A stretch of DNA of 6,617 bases, taken from contig JAHEEO010000173.1 of assembly GCA_024640665.1 (NCBI GenBank), positions 1-6,617 on the forward strand, written 5' to 3'. The position numbers and the translations under genes were made by a program. This stretch comes from Rhodospirillales bacterium (GTDB lineage: Bacteria; Pseudomonadota; Gammaproteobacteria; Steroidobacterales; Rariloculaceae). The notes under the pieces are model-generated. The model saw only the letters and a list, made by a program, of their open reading frames with translations, made no database searches and had not been told where the DNA came from. This document shows, piece by piece, positions 1 through 5,512 of this stretch (position 1 is the stretch's first letter; every line of letters begins with the position of its first letter).

Positions 1-580
1 GCACCAGGAAACTCAATGCAAGCATTTTTACAGTGGGGTGATCGTCTACGAAGTCGCCAATTGCTTTGGCTGAAAACATCATGACGAGCACTGCTACAAC
101 AATCGCAATGACCATGACCATTACGTGTTCTGCCATGCCTACCGCTGTAATGACGGAATCTAGCGAAAATACGATATCGATGAGCCCAATCTGCAAAACA
201 ATTGAAACAAACCCCGCCTGGGCGGACTTGACGCTATGGGCGTGCTCTCCTTCGAGCGCTGTATGAATTTCCAGTGTTGCTTTGGCGATCAAGAATAATC
301 CACCGCCGATCAAGATGAGATCTCGGCCTGAGATATCAACGTCGAAAACCGTCAACAGCACCGCCTCGAGCCGCATGATCCACGTGATCAACAGCAGCAA
401 CAGAATGCGCGTGCCCATCGCCAGTCCCAGCCCGATAATGCGCCCGCGTTGGCGCTGCGCCTCCGGCAGTCGACCGACGAGGATACTGATAAAAACGATG
501 TTGTCGATGCCGAGAACGATCTCGAGCAACGTCAAGGTCGTGAGCGCGGCCCACGCTTCGGGGGAGGTTATCCATTCCAT
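1..580 (-). CDS. TerC-family integral membrane protein, YgdQ-like (partial, C-terminus beyond window)
   Basis: This gene reads leftward from an ATG at 580 and stays open to the left edge, so 193 codons are visible and no stop is seen. The protein is strongly hydrophobic, with membrane segments near residues 12-35, 47-68, 86-105, 122-146 and 150-172. Two family signatures are clear: LEIVLGIDNIVF (residues 19-30), with an acidic residue and Asn inside the first helix, and DIVFSLDSVITAVG (135-148). Together with the GDFVDDHPTVKMLALSFL stretch (175-192) these match my memory of E. coli YgdQ (about 237 residues), which suggests roughly 45 residues are missing. The TerC family is linked to tellurite resistance and to metal (Mn) export; the buried Asp residues probably bind the ion. 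The substrate here is inferred, not shown. An in-frame TAG at 592-590 limits the start. The Shine-Dalgarno is poor. It follows dsbC by 117 bases on the same strand. Whether a C-terminal CBS or CorC domain follows cannot be seen, although the YgdQ-like sequence argues for the short form. Confidence 0.9.
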   Translation of the reverse strand, partial: MEWITSPEAWAALTTLTLLEIVLGIDNIVFISILVGRLPEAQRQRGRIIGLGLAMGTRILLLLLITWIMRLEAVLLTVFDVDISGRDLILIGGGLFLIAKATLEIHTALEGEHAHSVKSAQAGFVSIVLQIGLIDIVFSLDSVITAVGMAEHVMVMVIAIVVAVLVMMFSAKAIGDFVDDHPTVKMLALSFLV

Positions 581-697
581 CGGCGCAATCTACGCGCTGA
601 CGCTAGTTCAACACAAGCGCGTTGCTGAACAGGACTCCATGGACTGGGCAGGCGCATCGCAAGAAATGCTGCACCTGCAGACGTTTCACTGCGGGGA
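581..697. other. dsbC-terC intergenic gap
   Basis: These 117 bases lie between the dsbC stop and the TerC-family start. I find no gene, no hairpin followed by a T-run, and no good promoter. The nearest promoter-like pair on the minus strand is TTGTGT and TAGATT separated by 18 bases, close to the TerC start, which is too weak to call. Readthrough from dsbC is the simplest reading. Confidence 0.5.
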
Positions 698-1441
698 CTA
701 GGGAGACAGAGTCTCCAAACGCTGCAGCAGCATATTCGGCGCGATATATCCGCCGATGACTTCGCCATTAGCCGCGATTACAGAGGGCGTGCCAGTAACG
801 CCGATTTGATGCCCCAAATCCCAATGCTCGGCAACGGGATTGTCGGTGCATTGCTCATCCGGCAATTCGCCGCCGAGCTTTGCGTTCGTGAGCGCCGAAT
901 TTCGTTCTGCCTCGCCGATACACCAAACCTTTTCGGCTTTGGCCCACGAATCAGTATTGGGGCCGGTACGCGGATAGAACAAATAATGGACTTCGATGCC
1001 GAGATTGTTGACTTGCTCAATCTCGCGATGGAACTGCCGGCAATAACCGCAATCGATATCGGTAAATATCGTGATGGTATGTTTGGATTCGCCGTTTGCC
1101 GGCGCAAAAATCATCATCTCGTTGGCTGGCACGGCTGCGAGCATATCTACGCGCGATGCCGAACGGGTTTCCTCGGTCAGATTGCGGCTCGATTCCAAAT
1201 CGTACAACTCGCCTTGAAACAAATACCGACCGTCGTCGGTAATGTAAGCGATGCGCGAACCCGCTTTAATTTGATAAACGCCGGACAATGGCGATTCCGT
1301 GATGTCTTCAGCGTTTACGTTTTTAAGTTTGGCCGCCAACTCTTCGCGAGTGGGCTGGGCGGCAACGGAACCGGTAACTGACGCAGCTGCGAAGCCGGCG
1401 AGCAAAGCAATGGCTGAACTAATTTTGACTGTCGTGTTCAC
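698..1441 (-). CDS. dsbC: Thiol:disulfide interchange protein DsbC (periplasmic disulfide isomerase)
   Basis: DsbC is a V-shaped periplasmic homodimer that reshuffles wrong disulfides in exported proteins and is kept reduced by DsbD. I place the start at the GTG at 1441 (247 residues) because a TAGGAG ribosome site sits 5 bases upstream; the longer ATG version from 1471 would add ten charged residues in front of the signal peptide. Residues 1-28 form a signal peptide (KISSAIALLAGFAAAS core, likely cleavage VAA/Q). An N-terminal dimerisation domain follows (about 29-90), with the typical GVYQIKAGSRIAYITDDGRY segment. The thioredoxin-fold domain then carries the active site FTDIDCGYC (Cys131 and Cys134), a second Cys pair (Cys174, Cys198) that corresponds to the structural disulfide of E. 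coli DsbC, and the cis-proline loop GVTGTPS (Pro219). CGYC is the DsbC-type active site, unlike CPHC in DsbA. Its place directly after xerD is the order known from E. coli. Nothing is missing or broken. Confidence 0.96.
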   Translation of the reverse strand: MNTTVKISSAIALLAGFAAASVTGSVAAQPTREELAAKLKNVNAEDITESPLSGVYQIKAGSRIAYITDDGRYLFQGELYDLESSRNLTEETRSASRVDMLAAVPANEMMIFAPANGESKHTITIFTDIDCGYCRQFHREIEQVNNLGIEVHYLFYPRTGPNTDSWAKAEKVWCIGEAERNSALTNAKLGGELPDEQCTDNPVAEHWDLGHQIGVTGTPSVIAANGEVIGGYIAPNMLLQRLETLSP

Positions 1442-1523
1442 GGCGACTCCTAGGTCGTGGCGACGATACAACGCTGGTACATTCTATCAAAAGACAATGC
1501 TCGAGCGGTGAAGTTCGCCGTGA
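1442..1523. other. xerD-dsbC intergenic gap
   Basis: The 82 bases between the xerD stop and the dsbC start hold the dsbC ribosome site and an 8-base palindrome GCTCGAGC (1499-1506). There is no hairpin with a T-run, so I infer co-transcription of xerD and dsbC. Confidence 0.5.
1447..1452 (-). promoter_or_regulatory. Ribosome binding site that fixes the dsbC start
   Basis: On the minus strand the hexamer TAGGAG ends 5 bases before the GTG at 1441. It is the best Shine-Dalgarno in the window. It lies inside the longer reading that would begin at the ATG at 1471, so it argues for the shorter GTG start. Confidence 0.8.
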
Positions 1524-2468
1524 TTAGCCGCGGGGATGATGGCGGCTATGCAGCTCTTTCATTCTCTCGCGGGCAACATGCGTGTAAATTTGCGTGGTTG
1601 ACACGTCACTATGCCCCAGCAATAGCTGAACAACGCGCAAATCTGCCCCGTTATTCAACAAATGCGTCGCAAAAGCATGGCGCAAGGTATGCGGAGAGAG
1701 CTTTTTGGCGACCCCGGCCTTTTTGGCGTAGCGCTTGATAATGTGCCAAAACGCCTGGCGGGTCATACGATCGCCACGCCGAGTCGGAAACAGATACTCG
1801 GTTTGACGCTCTAGAAGGATTTCACCACGGGGGCCCGCGATAAACTCACGCAGCCAATCCTGCGCCTCATCGCCCATCGGAATAAGCCGTTCACGATCGC
1901 CTTTACCGATAATGCGCAGCACGCCCTGGTTAAGGTTGATCTGCGTCAGCTTGAGATTAATCAGCTCTGATACTCGAACACCGGCGGCGTAGAGCACTTC
2001 GAGCATCGTTCGGTCGCGGTGACCTAACGGATCGGACACGTTGGGTGCGGCCAGCAAGGATTCGACTTCTTCTTCGGATAGTGACTGCGGCAATGCGCGG
2101 CCGATCTTCGGCATTGCAATCTGCGCCGTAGGATCTTCGCTCCTGACGCCTTCACGCAGCAAATACCGATAGAAGCGCCGAAAACTGGAAAGTTGACGAG
2201 CTGTCGAACGGGGTTTTGCACCGCCTTCGACGCGCCACGAGATGTAGTCCATCACGTCGGCCCGCGTTGCCTGAACCAGCTCGACCCCTTGCGAATCCAG
2301 ACGATTGTTGAGTGCAAGCAGGTCTGCCCGATACGCACCCAGCGTATTCTCGGACAATCCGCGCTCCATCCAAATTGCGTCTAGAAATCGGTCTATCACT
2401 GTTTTCGGATCTCGGCTCAGACTGTCGCCGGAGCCGTTCGCATCACTATGTAAAAAATTGTGTGCCAT
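1524..2468 (-). CDS. xerD: Site-specific tyrosine recombinase XerD
   Basis: XerD acts with XerC at the chromosomal dif site, under FtsK control at the septum, to resolve chromosome dimers before division. The N-terminal SAM-like core-binding domain spans about residues 20-110 (IDRFLDAIWMERGLSENTLGAYRADL). The catalytic domain follows, and all six expected residues are visible: Arg165 (GVRVSEL), Lys189 (IGKGDRERLIP), His260 and Arg263 (SPHTLRHAFATH), His286 (LLGHSDVSTTQ) and the nucleophile Tyr295 (IYTHV). The C-terminal tail ELHSRHHPRG is typical of XerD rather than XerC, and the following dsbC supports this. The 314 residues exceed E. coli XerD (298) because of a polar N-terminal extension of about 16 residues; catalytic positions are shifted by 16-17. 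The ATG at 2468 is the chosen start. Its ribosome site is weak (AGGG about 14 bases upstream), so an internal GTG at residue 24 cannot be excluded, though it has no Shine-Dalgarno either. Confidence 0.97.
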   Translation of the reverse strand: MAHNFLHSDANGSGDSLSRDPKTVIDRFLDAIWMERGLSENTLGAYRADLLALNNRLDSQGVELVQATRADVMDYISWRVEGGAKPRSTARQLSSFRRFYRYLLREGVRSEDPTAQIAMPKIGRALPQSLSEEEVESLLAAPNVSDPLGHRDRTMLEVLYAAGVRVSELINLKLTQINLNQGVLRIIGKGDRERLIPMGDEAQDWLREFIAGPRGEILLERQTEYLFPTRRGDRMTRQAFWHIIKRYAKKAGVAKKLSPHTLRHAFATHLLNNGADLRVVQLLLGHSDVSTTQIYTHVARERMKELHSRHHPRG

Positions 2469-2507
2469 TGATGTAGCTGCTATCCCTACTCGCCCGTTGT
2501 AAGCCGT

Positions 2508-2525
2508 ATCCGCGTCCTTGCGGAT
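2508..2525 (-). promoter_or_regulatory. Small hairpin in the xerD leader
   Basis: The arms ATCCGC and GCGGAT pair perfectly over 6 bases around a 6-base loop. Read on the minus strand the loop is AAGGAC, which resembles a Shine-Dalgarno, but no start codon lies a normal distance downstream and the xerD ATG is about 45 bases away. The role is unknown and chance is possible. Confidence 0.3.
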
Positions 2526-2568
2526 TTATGGCGCACTCACCAAGAAATAATGTCCCCAATCAAACCGT

Positions 2569-2589
2569 TTGAAACTCAACGAGTTTCAA
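2569..2589. repeat. Perfect inverted repeat, 9-bp arms with 3-base centre (candidate operator)
   Basis: TTGAAACTC and GAGTTTCAA flank AAC. The arms are perfect over nine bases. No T-run follows on either strand, so it does not look like an intrinsic terminator, and its place between two divergent operons fits a binding site for a dimeric regulator. It lies about 100 bases upstream of xerD and 205 upstream of the acyltransferase. If the minus-strand CATTAT at 2552-2547 is a -10 box, the repeat would cover the matching -35 region. The regulator is not identifiable from the window. Confidence 0.55.
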
Positions 2590-2667
2590 CTGTCTGCCGC
2601 GCCGCCGTTACACATAAAACTTTTCTTTCGGCGCTAGGGCAGTATGCTGAACGCCCATGGGGAGCAA

Positions 2668-2683
2668 CGTGACCGTGATCACA
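2668..2683 (+). promoter_or_regulatory. Candidate CRP/Vfr/Clp-type binding site
   Basis: The sequence reads CGTGA, six bases, then TCACA. It matches the CRP consensus TGTGA-N6-TCACA at nine of ten core positions with exact spacing. The centre is about 118 bases upstream of the acyltransferase GTG. A weak -10-like CATAAA at 2702-2707 would put the site near, though not exactly at, a class II activator position. Control of the operon that carries acetoacetyl-CoA synthetase by carbon status would make sense, but this is inference from a single site. Confidence 0.35.
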
Positions 2684-2793
2684 AATGCACTGCTGCGTTA
2701 ACATAAAGAGACCTGCATCACAGAAACCCTACTTGAAATCACCCCTCAATCACTCCTCGGCCACCCCTTGACAGATCGTCCTTTGACATAACC

Positions 2794-3555
2794 GTGAAAG
2801 CTACGCGTTTTCTGCAGACTGGAGTGCATTTCCTCTACGGATGTTATGCCTGGATTGCACTCCTGGTCGTTGTCGTACCCGTCACTATTTTGCTGATCGT
2901 GCTACCCGGCATCATGCGCCGCCGTCGCGTTGTACGCGACGGCGCCCGGCTCGTCTGCTGGCTCGTGGGATCGCCGCTTCGGGTCACTGGCTGGACGATT
3001 CCTGAGAAATTCGCCTGTATCGTCGTTGCCAATCACGCCAGCTACCTGGACGGGATCATTCTCACCGCTGTGCTGCCCCCGCGATTTGCGTTCTTGATTA
3101 AGCGAGAAATGGCCAACGTTCCCATCGCCGGTTTCGTACTTAAGCAAATCGCTTCCGAATTTGTCGATCGGCAAAACCCGAAAGATCGGCACAGAATGGC
3201 GCGGCGACTCGTAGAAACCGCCCGCAACGGCTGGACGCTTGCCGTGTTCCCGGAAGGCACCTTTAATGGTGAACCGGGCCTGCGTCGCTTTCACACCGGC
3301 GCATTTAAGGCAGCCTGGGGCGGCTCGTTACCGGTTTTACCGGTCGCGATTACAGGCGCGCGGCATAAAATGCCGTCGGAGACGTTTCTTGCTCGACCCG
3401 GCGGGCTGGCGGTGCATATTTGCGAGCCCCTCGAACCTAAATCTTACGCAACGCTAGAGGCATTCATAGCCGCAGTCAGAGCGTCTATGCTGACGCACTT
3501 GGACGAACCAGACCTAGAAGAACATCCCGACATCGACATCCAGCGCCGTGAATGA
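2794..3555 (+). CDS. plsC: 1-acyl-sn-glycerol-3-phosphate acyltransferase family protein (PlsC-type)
   Basis: Members of this family move an acyl chain from acyl-ACP or acyl-CoA to lysophosphatidic acid or a related lysolipid at the inner face of the cytoplasmic membrane. The 253-residue length fits (E. coli PlsC is about 245). A membrane helix lies near residues 18-40. The acyltransferase motifs appear in order: NHASYLD (His81 and Asp86, the catalytic HX4D pair), SEFVDRQNPKDR (121-132), FPEGTFN with Glu154-Gly-Thr (152-158), and LPVLPVAITGAR (179-190). The C-terminus is acidic (DEPDLEEHPDIDI). The start is a GTG at 2794 without a visible Shine-Dalgarno; no better start exists in frame back to a TGA at 2734-2736. 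The end overlaps the next gene by 8 bases if that gene uses its GTG start. The family is certain, but several paralogues often exist per genome, so true plsC orthology is unproven; a lyso-ornithine-lipid or other lysolipid acyltransferase is possible. Confidence 0.88.
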   Translation: MKATRFLQTGVHFLYGCYAWIALLVVVVPVTILLIVLPGIMRRRRVVRDGARLVCWLVGSPLRVTGWTIPEKFACIVVANHASYLDGIILTAVLPPRFAFLIKREMANVPIAGFVLKQIASEFVDRQNPKDRHRMARRLVETARNGWTLAVFPEGTFNGEPGLRRFHTGAFKAAWGGSLPVLPVAITGARHKMPSETFLARPGGLAVHICEPLEPKSYATLEAFIAAVRASMLTHLDEPDLEEHPDIDIQRRE

Positions 3556-5512
3556 TCGACCGCAACATGTAACCGGCGGCATGCCCTTGTGGAAACCGGA
3601 CAAACAACGCATCGCAAACAGCAATATGCTGGCATTTATGCGTGCGGCTCGACCAGGGGCTGCACCCGACTATCCCGACTTATATCAATGGAGTATCGAG
3701 GAACCAGCAGCATTTTGGTCCGCCGTTTGGGATTTCTGCGCAGTCATCGCAGCAACGAAGGGCGAAAAAATACTGGTCAATGCCGAGGCAATGCCAGAGG
3801 CGCAATGGTTTCCCGATGCGCGCCTGAACTTCGCACAAAATCTGCTGGCTCACTCCGGCGATTCGCCCGCAATTATTTTCAGTAACGAACGCGCGGACCG
3901 GCGCGAATTGAGCTGGGACGATCTGCGGGCACACGTTGCCAGTGTCGCTGCAGAACTCAAACTGCTAGGCGTCGCACCCGGCGACCGCGTAGCTGGCCTG
4001 TTGCCGAATCTACCCGAGACGGTGATCGCCATGCTCGCAACGACCAGCATTGGCGCGATCTGGTCTTCATGTTCGCCCGACTTTGGCTTACAAGGCATTG
4101 TTGACAGGTTTGGTCAAATCGAACCCAAGGTTTTGATTGGCGTAGATGGCTACTACTACAACGGCAAAACAATCGATTGTCGCGAGACTCTTTCGCAAGT
4201 TGCTGCCGCATTACCGCAACTGCAATGCCTGTTTGTCGTCAGCTACTTGAGCGAACGACCGGAATTCGACCCGATTCCTAAAGCCCGCGCTTTTCCGGCG
4301 CCGCATGCTGATGACAGCGCGCTTGAATTCGTTGCACTGCCCTTTAACCACCCTGTTTACATTCTCTATACGTCCGGCACGACCGGATTGCCAAAATCGA
4401 TCGTACATGGTGCTGGCGGCACACTATTGCAGCATCGTAAAGAGCACGTACTGCATACCGACATCAAACCCGGCCAACGAGTCTTTTACTACACGACTTG
4501 TGGCTGGATGATGTGGCATTGGCTGGTCTCCTCGCTTGCCAGCAAAGCAACTGTCATATTGTATGATGGCGCCCCCATGCATCCTGACGCCGGCGTCTTG
4601 TGGCGGCTCGCTGATTACGAGCGGATCGATGTATTTGGCACGAGCGCAAAATATCTTAGCGCGCTGGAAAAAAGCACTTACCGGCCGAAAGACCGGCATA
4701 AACTGGAAGACCTAAAGAGCATTCTATCGACCGGATCACCGCTGTCCATCGGCAGTTTTGAGTATGTTTACCAAGCCATTAAGCGCGATGTTCAGCTCTC
4801 GTCAATTGCCGGCGGCACCGATCTAATCTCTTGCTTTGCGCTGGGCAATCCCATATTGCCCGTATACGCAGGCGAACTGCAATGTCGAGGCCTTGGCATG
4901 CGTGTAGAGGTTTACGATGATGCCGGTAATCCGACCATCGAAAAGAAAGGCGAATTGGTTTGCACTGCGCCGTTTCCTTCCATGCCTGTTGCTTTTTGGA
5001 ACGACCCCGGACGGCGGCGCTACCGAAAGGCCTATTTCGAACGCTTCAGTGGTATGTGGTGTCATGGCGACTACATTCAGCTTACCAAGCATGGCGGCGT
5101 CATCATGTTCGGCCGGTCGGATACTGTGCTTAATCCTGGCGGCGTGCGGATTGGCACGGCGGAAATCTATCGAGTTGTCGAAGCATTGCCAGAAGTCGCA
5201 GAAAGCGTCGTCATTGGGCAAGAATGGGAAGGCGATACCCGGGTCGTGCTGTTCGTTAAGCTGCGACCCGGCCACGAGTTGGATGATGCGCTGCGCCAGA
5301 ATATTCGCGCACGGCTGCGCGCTGATGCCAGCCCGCGCCATGTACCGGCTAAAATAATTGAGGTACCGGATATCCCCCGCACACTCAATGGCAAGATTGT
5401 TGAAATCGCAGTGCGTGAAGTGGTGCACGGCCGGGAGATCGATAACGCCGACGCCCTTGCCAATCCGGCCGCGCTCGAAGCTTTTAGAAACCTGCCAGAA
5501 CTGACCTCATGA
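3548..5512 (+). CDS. aacS: Acetoacetyl-CoA synthetase (acetoacetate-CoA ligase)
   Basis: This cytoplasmic ANL-superfamily enzyme activates acetoacetate with ATP and CoA through an acyl-AMP intermediate (EC 6.2.1.16), feeding ketone bodies into acetyl-CoA, fatty acid or polyhydroxyalkanoate metabolism. At 654 residues it has full family length. Visible elements in order are the ACAS-type N-terminal region (about 45-100, YQWSIEEPAAFWSAVWDF), the ATP-binding loop YTSGTTGLPKSIVHG (274-288), TTCGWMMWHWLVS (316-328), which is characteristic of this subgroup, AGGTD (421-425), the hinge region with Asp508 (WCHGDY) and Arg523 (FGRSD), GGVRIGTAEIYR (531-542), and the catalytic lysine Lys616 in PRTLNGK. 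AEIYR and the CGWMMW block favour acetoacetate over acetyl-CoA synthetase. In related enzymes the LNGK lysine is a target of reversible acetylation. The GTG at 3548 overlaps the previous stop by 8 bases; an ATG at 3581 (residue 12, preceded by GGCGG) is an equally good or better start, because homologues tend to begin just before PLW. Confidence 0.95.
   Translation: MNDRPQHVTGGMPLWKPDKQRIANSNMLAFMRAARPGAAPDYPDLYQWSIEEPAAFWSAVWDFCAVIAATKGEKILVNAEAMPEAQWFPDARLNFAQNLLAHSGDSPAIIFSNERADRRELSWDDLRAHVASVAAELKLLGVAPGDRVAGLLPNLPETVIAMLATTSIGAIWSSCSPDFGLQGIVDRFGQIEPKVLIGVDGYYYNGKTIDCRETLSQVAAALPQLQCLFVVSYLSERPEFDPIPKARAFPAPHADDSALEFVALPFNHPVYILYTSGTTGLPKSIVHGAGGTLLQHRKEHVLHTDIKPGQRVFYYTTCGWMMWHWLVSSLASKATVILYDGAPMHPDAGVLWRLADYERIDVFGTSAKYLSALEKSTYRPKDRHKLEDLKSILSTGSPLSIGSFEYVYQAIKRDVQLSSIAGGTDLISCFALGNPILPVYAGELQCRGLGMRVEVYDDAGNPTIEKKGELVCTAPFPSMPVAFWNDPGRRRYRKAYFERFSGMWCHGDYIQLTKHGGVIMFGRSDTVLNPGGVRIGTAEIYRVVEALPEVAESVVIGQEWEGDTRVVLFVKLRPGHELDDALRQNIRARLRADASPRHVPAKIIEVPDIPRTLNGKIVEIAVREVVHGREIDNADALANPAALEAFRNLPELTS

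Larger units (their letters stand above)
2469..2793. other. Divergent intergenic regulatory region between xerD and the acyltransferase
   Basis: These 325 bases separate two outward-facing operons and must hold the promoters of both. I see no convincing gene or structured RNA. The contents are a small hairpin in the xerD leader (2508-2525), a 9-bp-arm inverted repeat (2569-2589), a CRP-like site (2668-2683) and two TTGACA hexamers (2768-2773 and 2783-2788). No sigma-70 promoter with both boxes well matched at normal spacing was found on either strand. The best minus-strand -10 candidate is CATTAT (2552-2547), whose -35 position would fall in the 9-bp inverted repeat. Confidence 0.7.

Noticed and set aside
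66..701. Plus-strand frames at 66-266 and 282-701 as genes
   Set aside because: They run antisense to the TerC-family gene, which has clear family motifs and continuous hydrophobic segments. Their own sequences are rich in Met, Thr and Ser without any domain.
702..716. Perfect 6-bp inverted repeat GGAGAC-AGA-GTCTCC over the last dsbC codons, as a terminator
   Set aside because: No T-run follows on the minus strand, and the bases encode the normal end of the protein (ETLSP), so chance is enough to explain it.
806..1381. 191-codon open frame on the plus strand across dsbC
   Set aside because: It lies antisense to a clear DsbC with intact active site and signal peptide, has no recognisable domain and no good ribosome site. 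It is a shadow frame.
1442..1471. dsbC start at the ATG at 1471
   Set aside because: It would put MYRRHDLGVA before the signal peptide and bury the good TAGGAG ribosome site that serves the GTG at 1441.
2675..2682. 8-base palindrome GTGATCAC as a separate operator
   Set aside because: It is largely contained in the CRP-like motif and is short enough to occur by chance, so I do not count it separately.
2469..2793. A dif site, tRNA, small RNA or mobile-element end near xerD
   Set aside because: No dif-like 28-mer, cloverleaf, terminator hairpin with a T-run or terminal inverted repeat with target duplication was seen.
4823..5428. 201-codon open frame on the minus strand inside aacS
   Set aside because: It lies antisense to conserved catalytic motifs of the synthetase, and its composition (many His, Ala and Arg) has no family resemblance.
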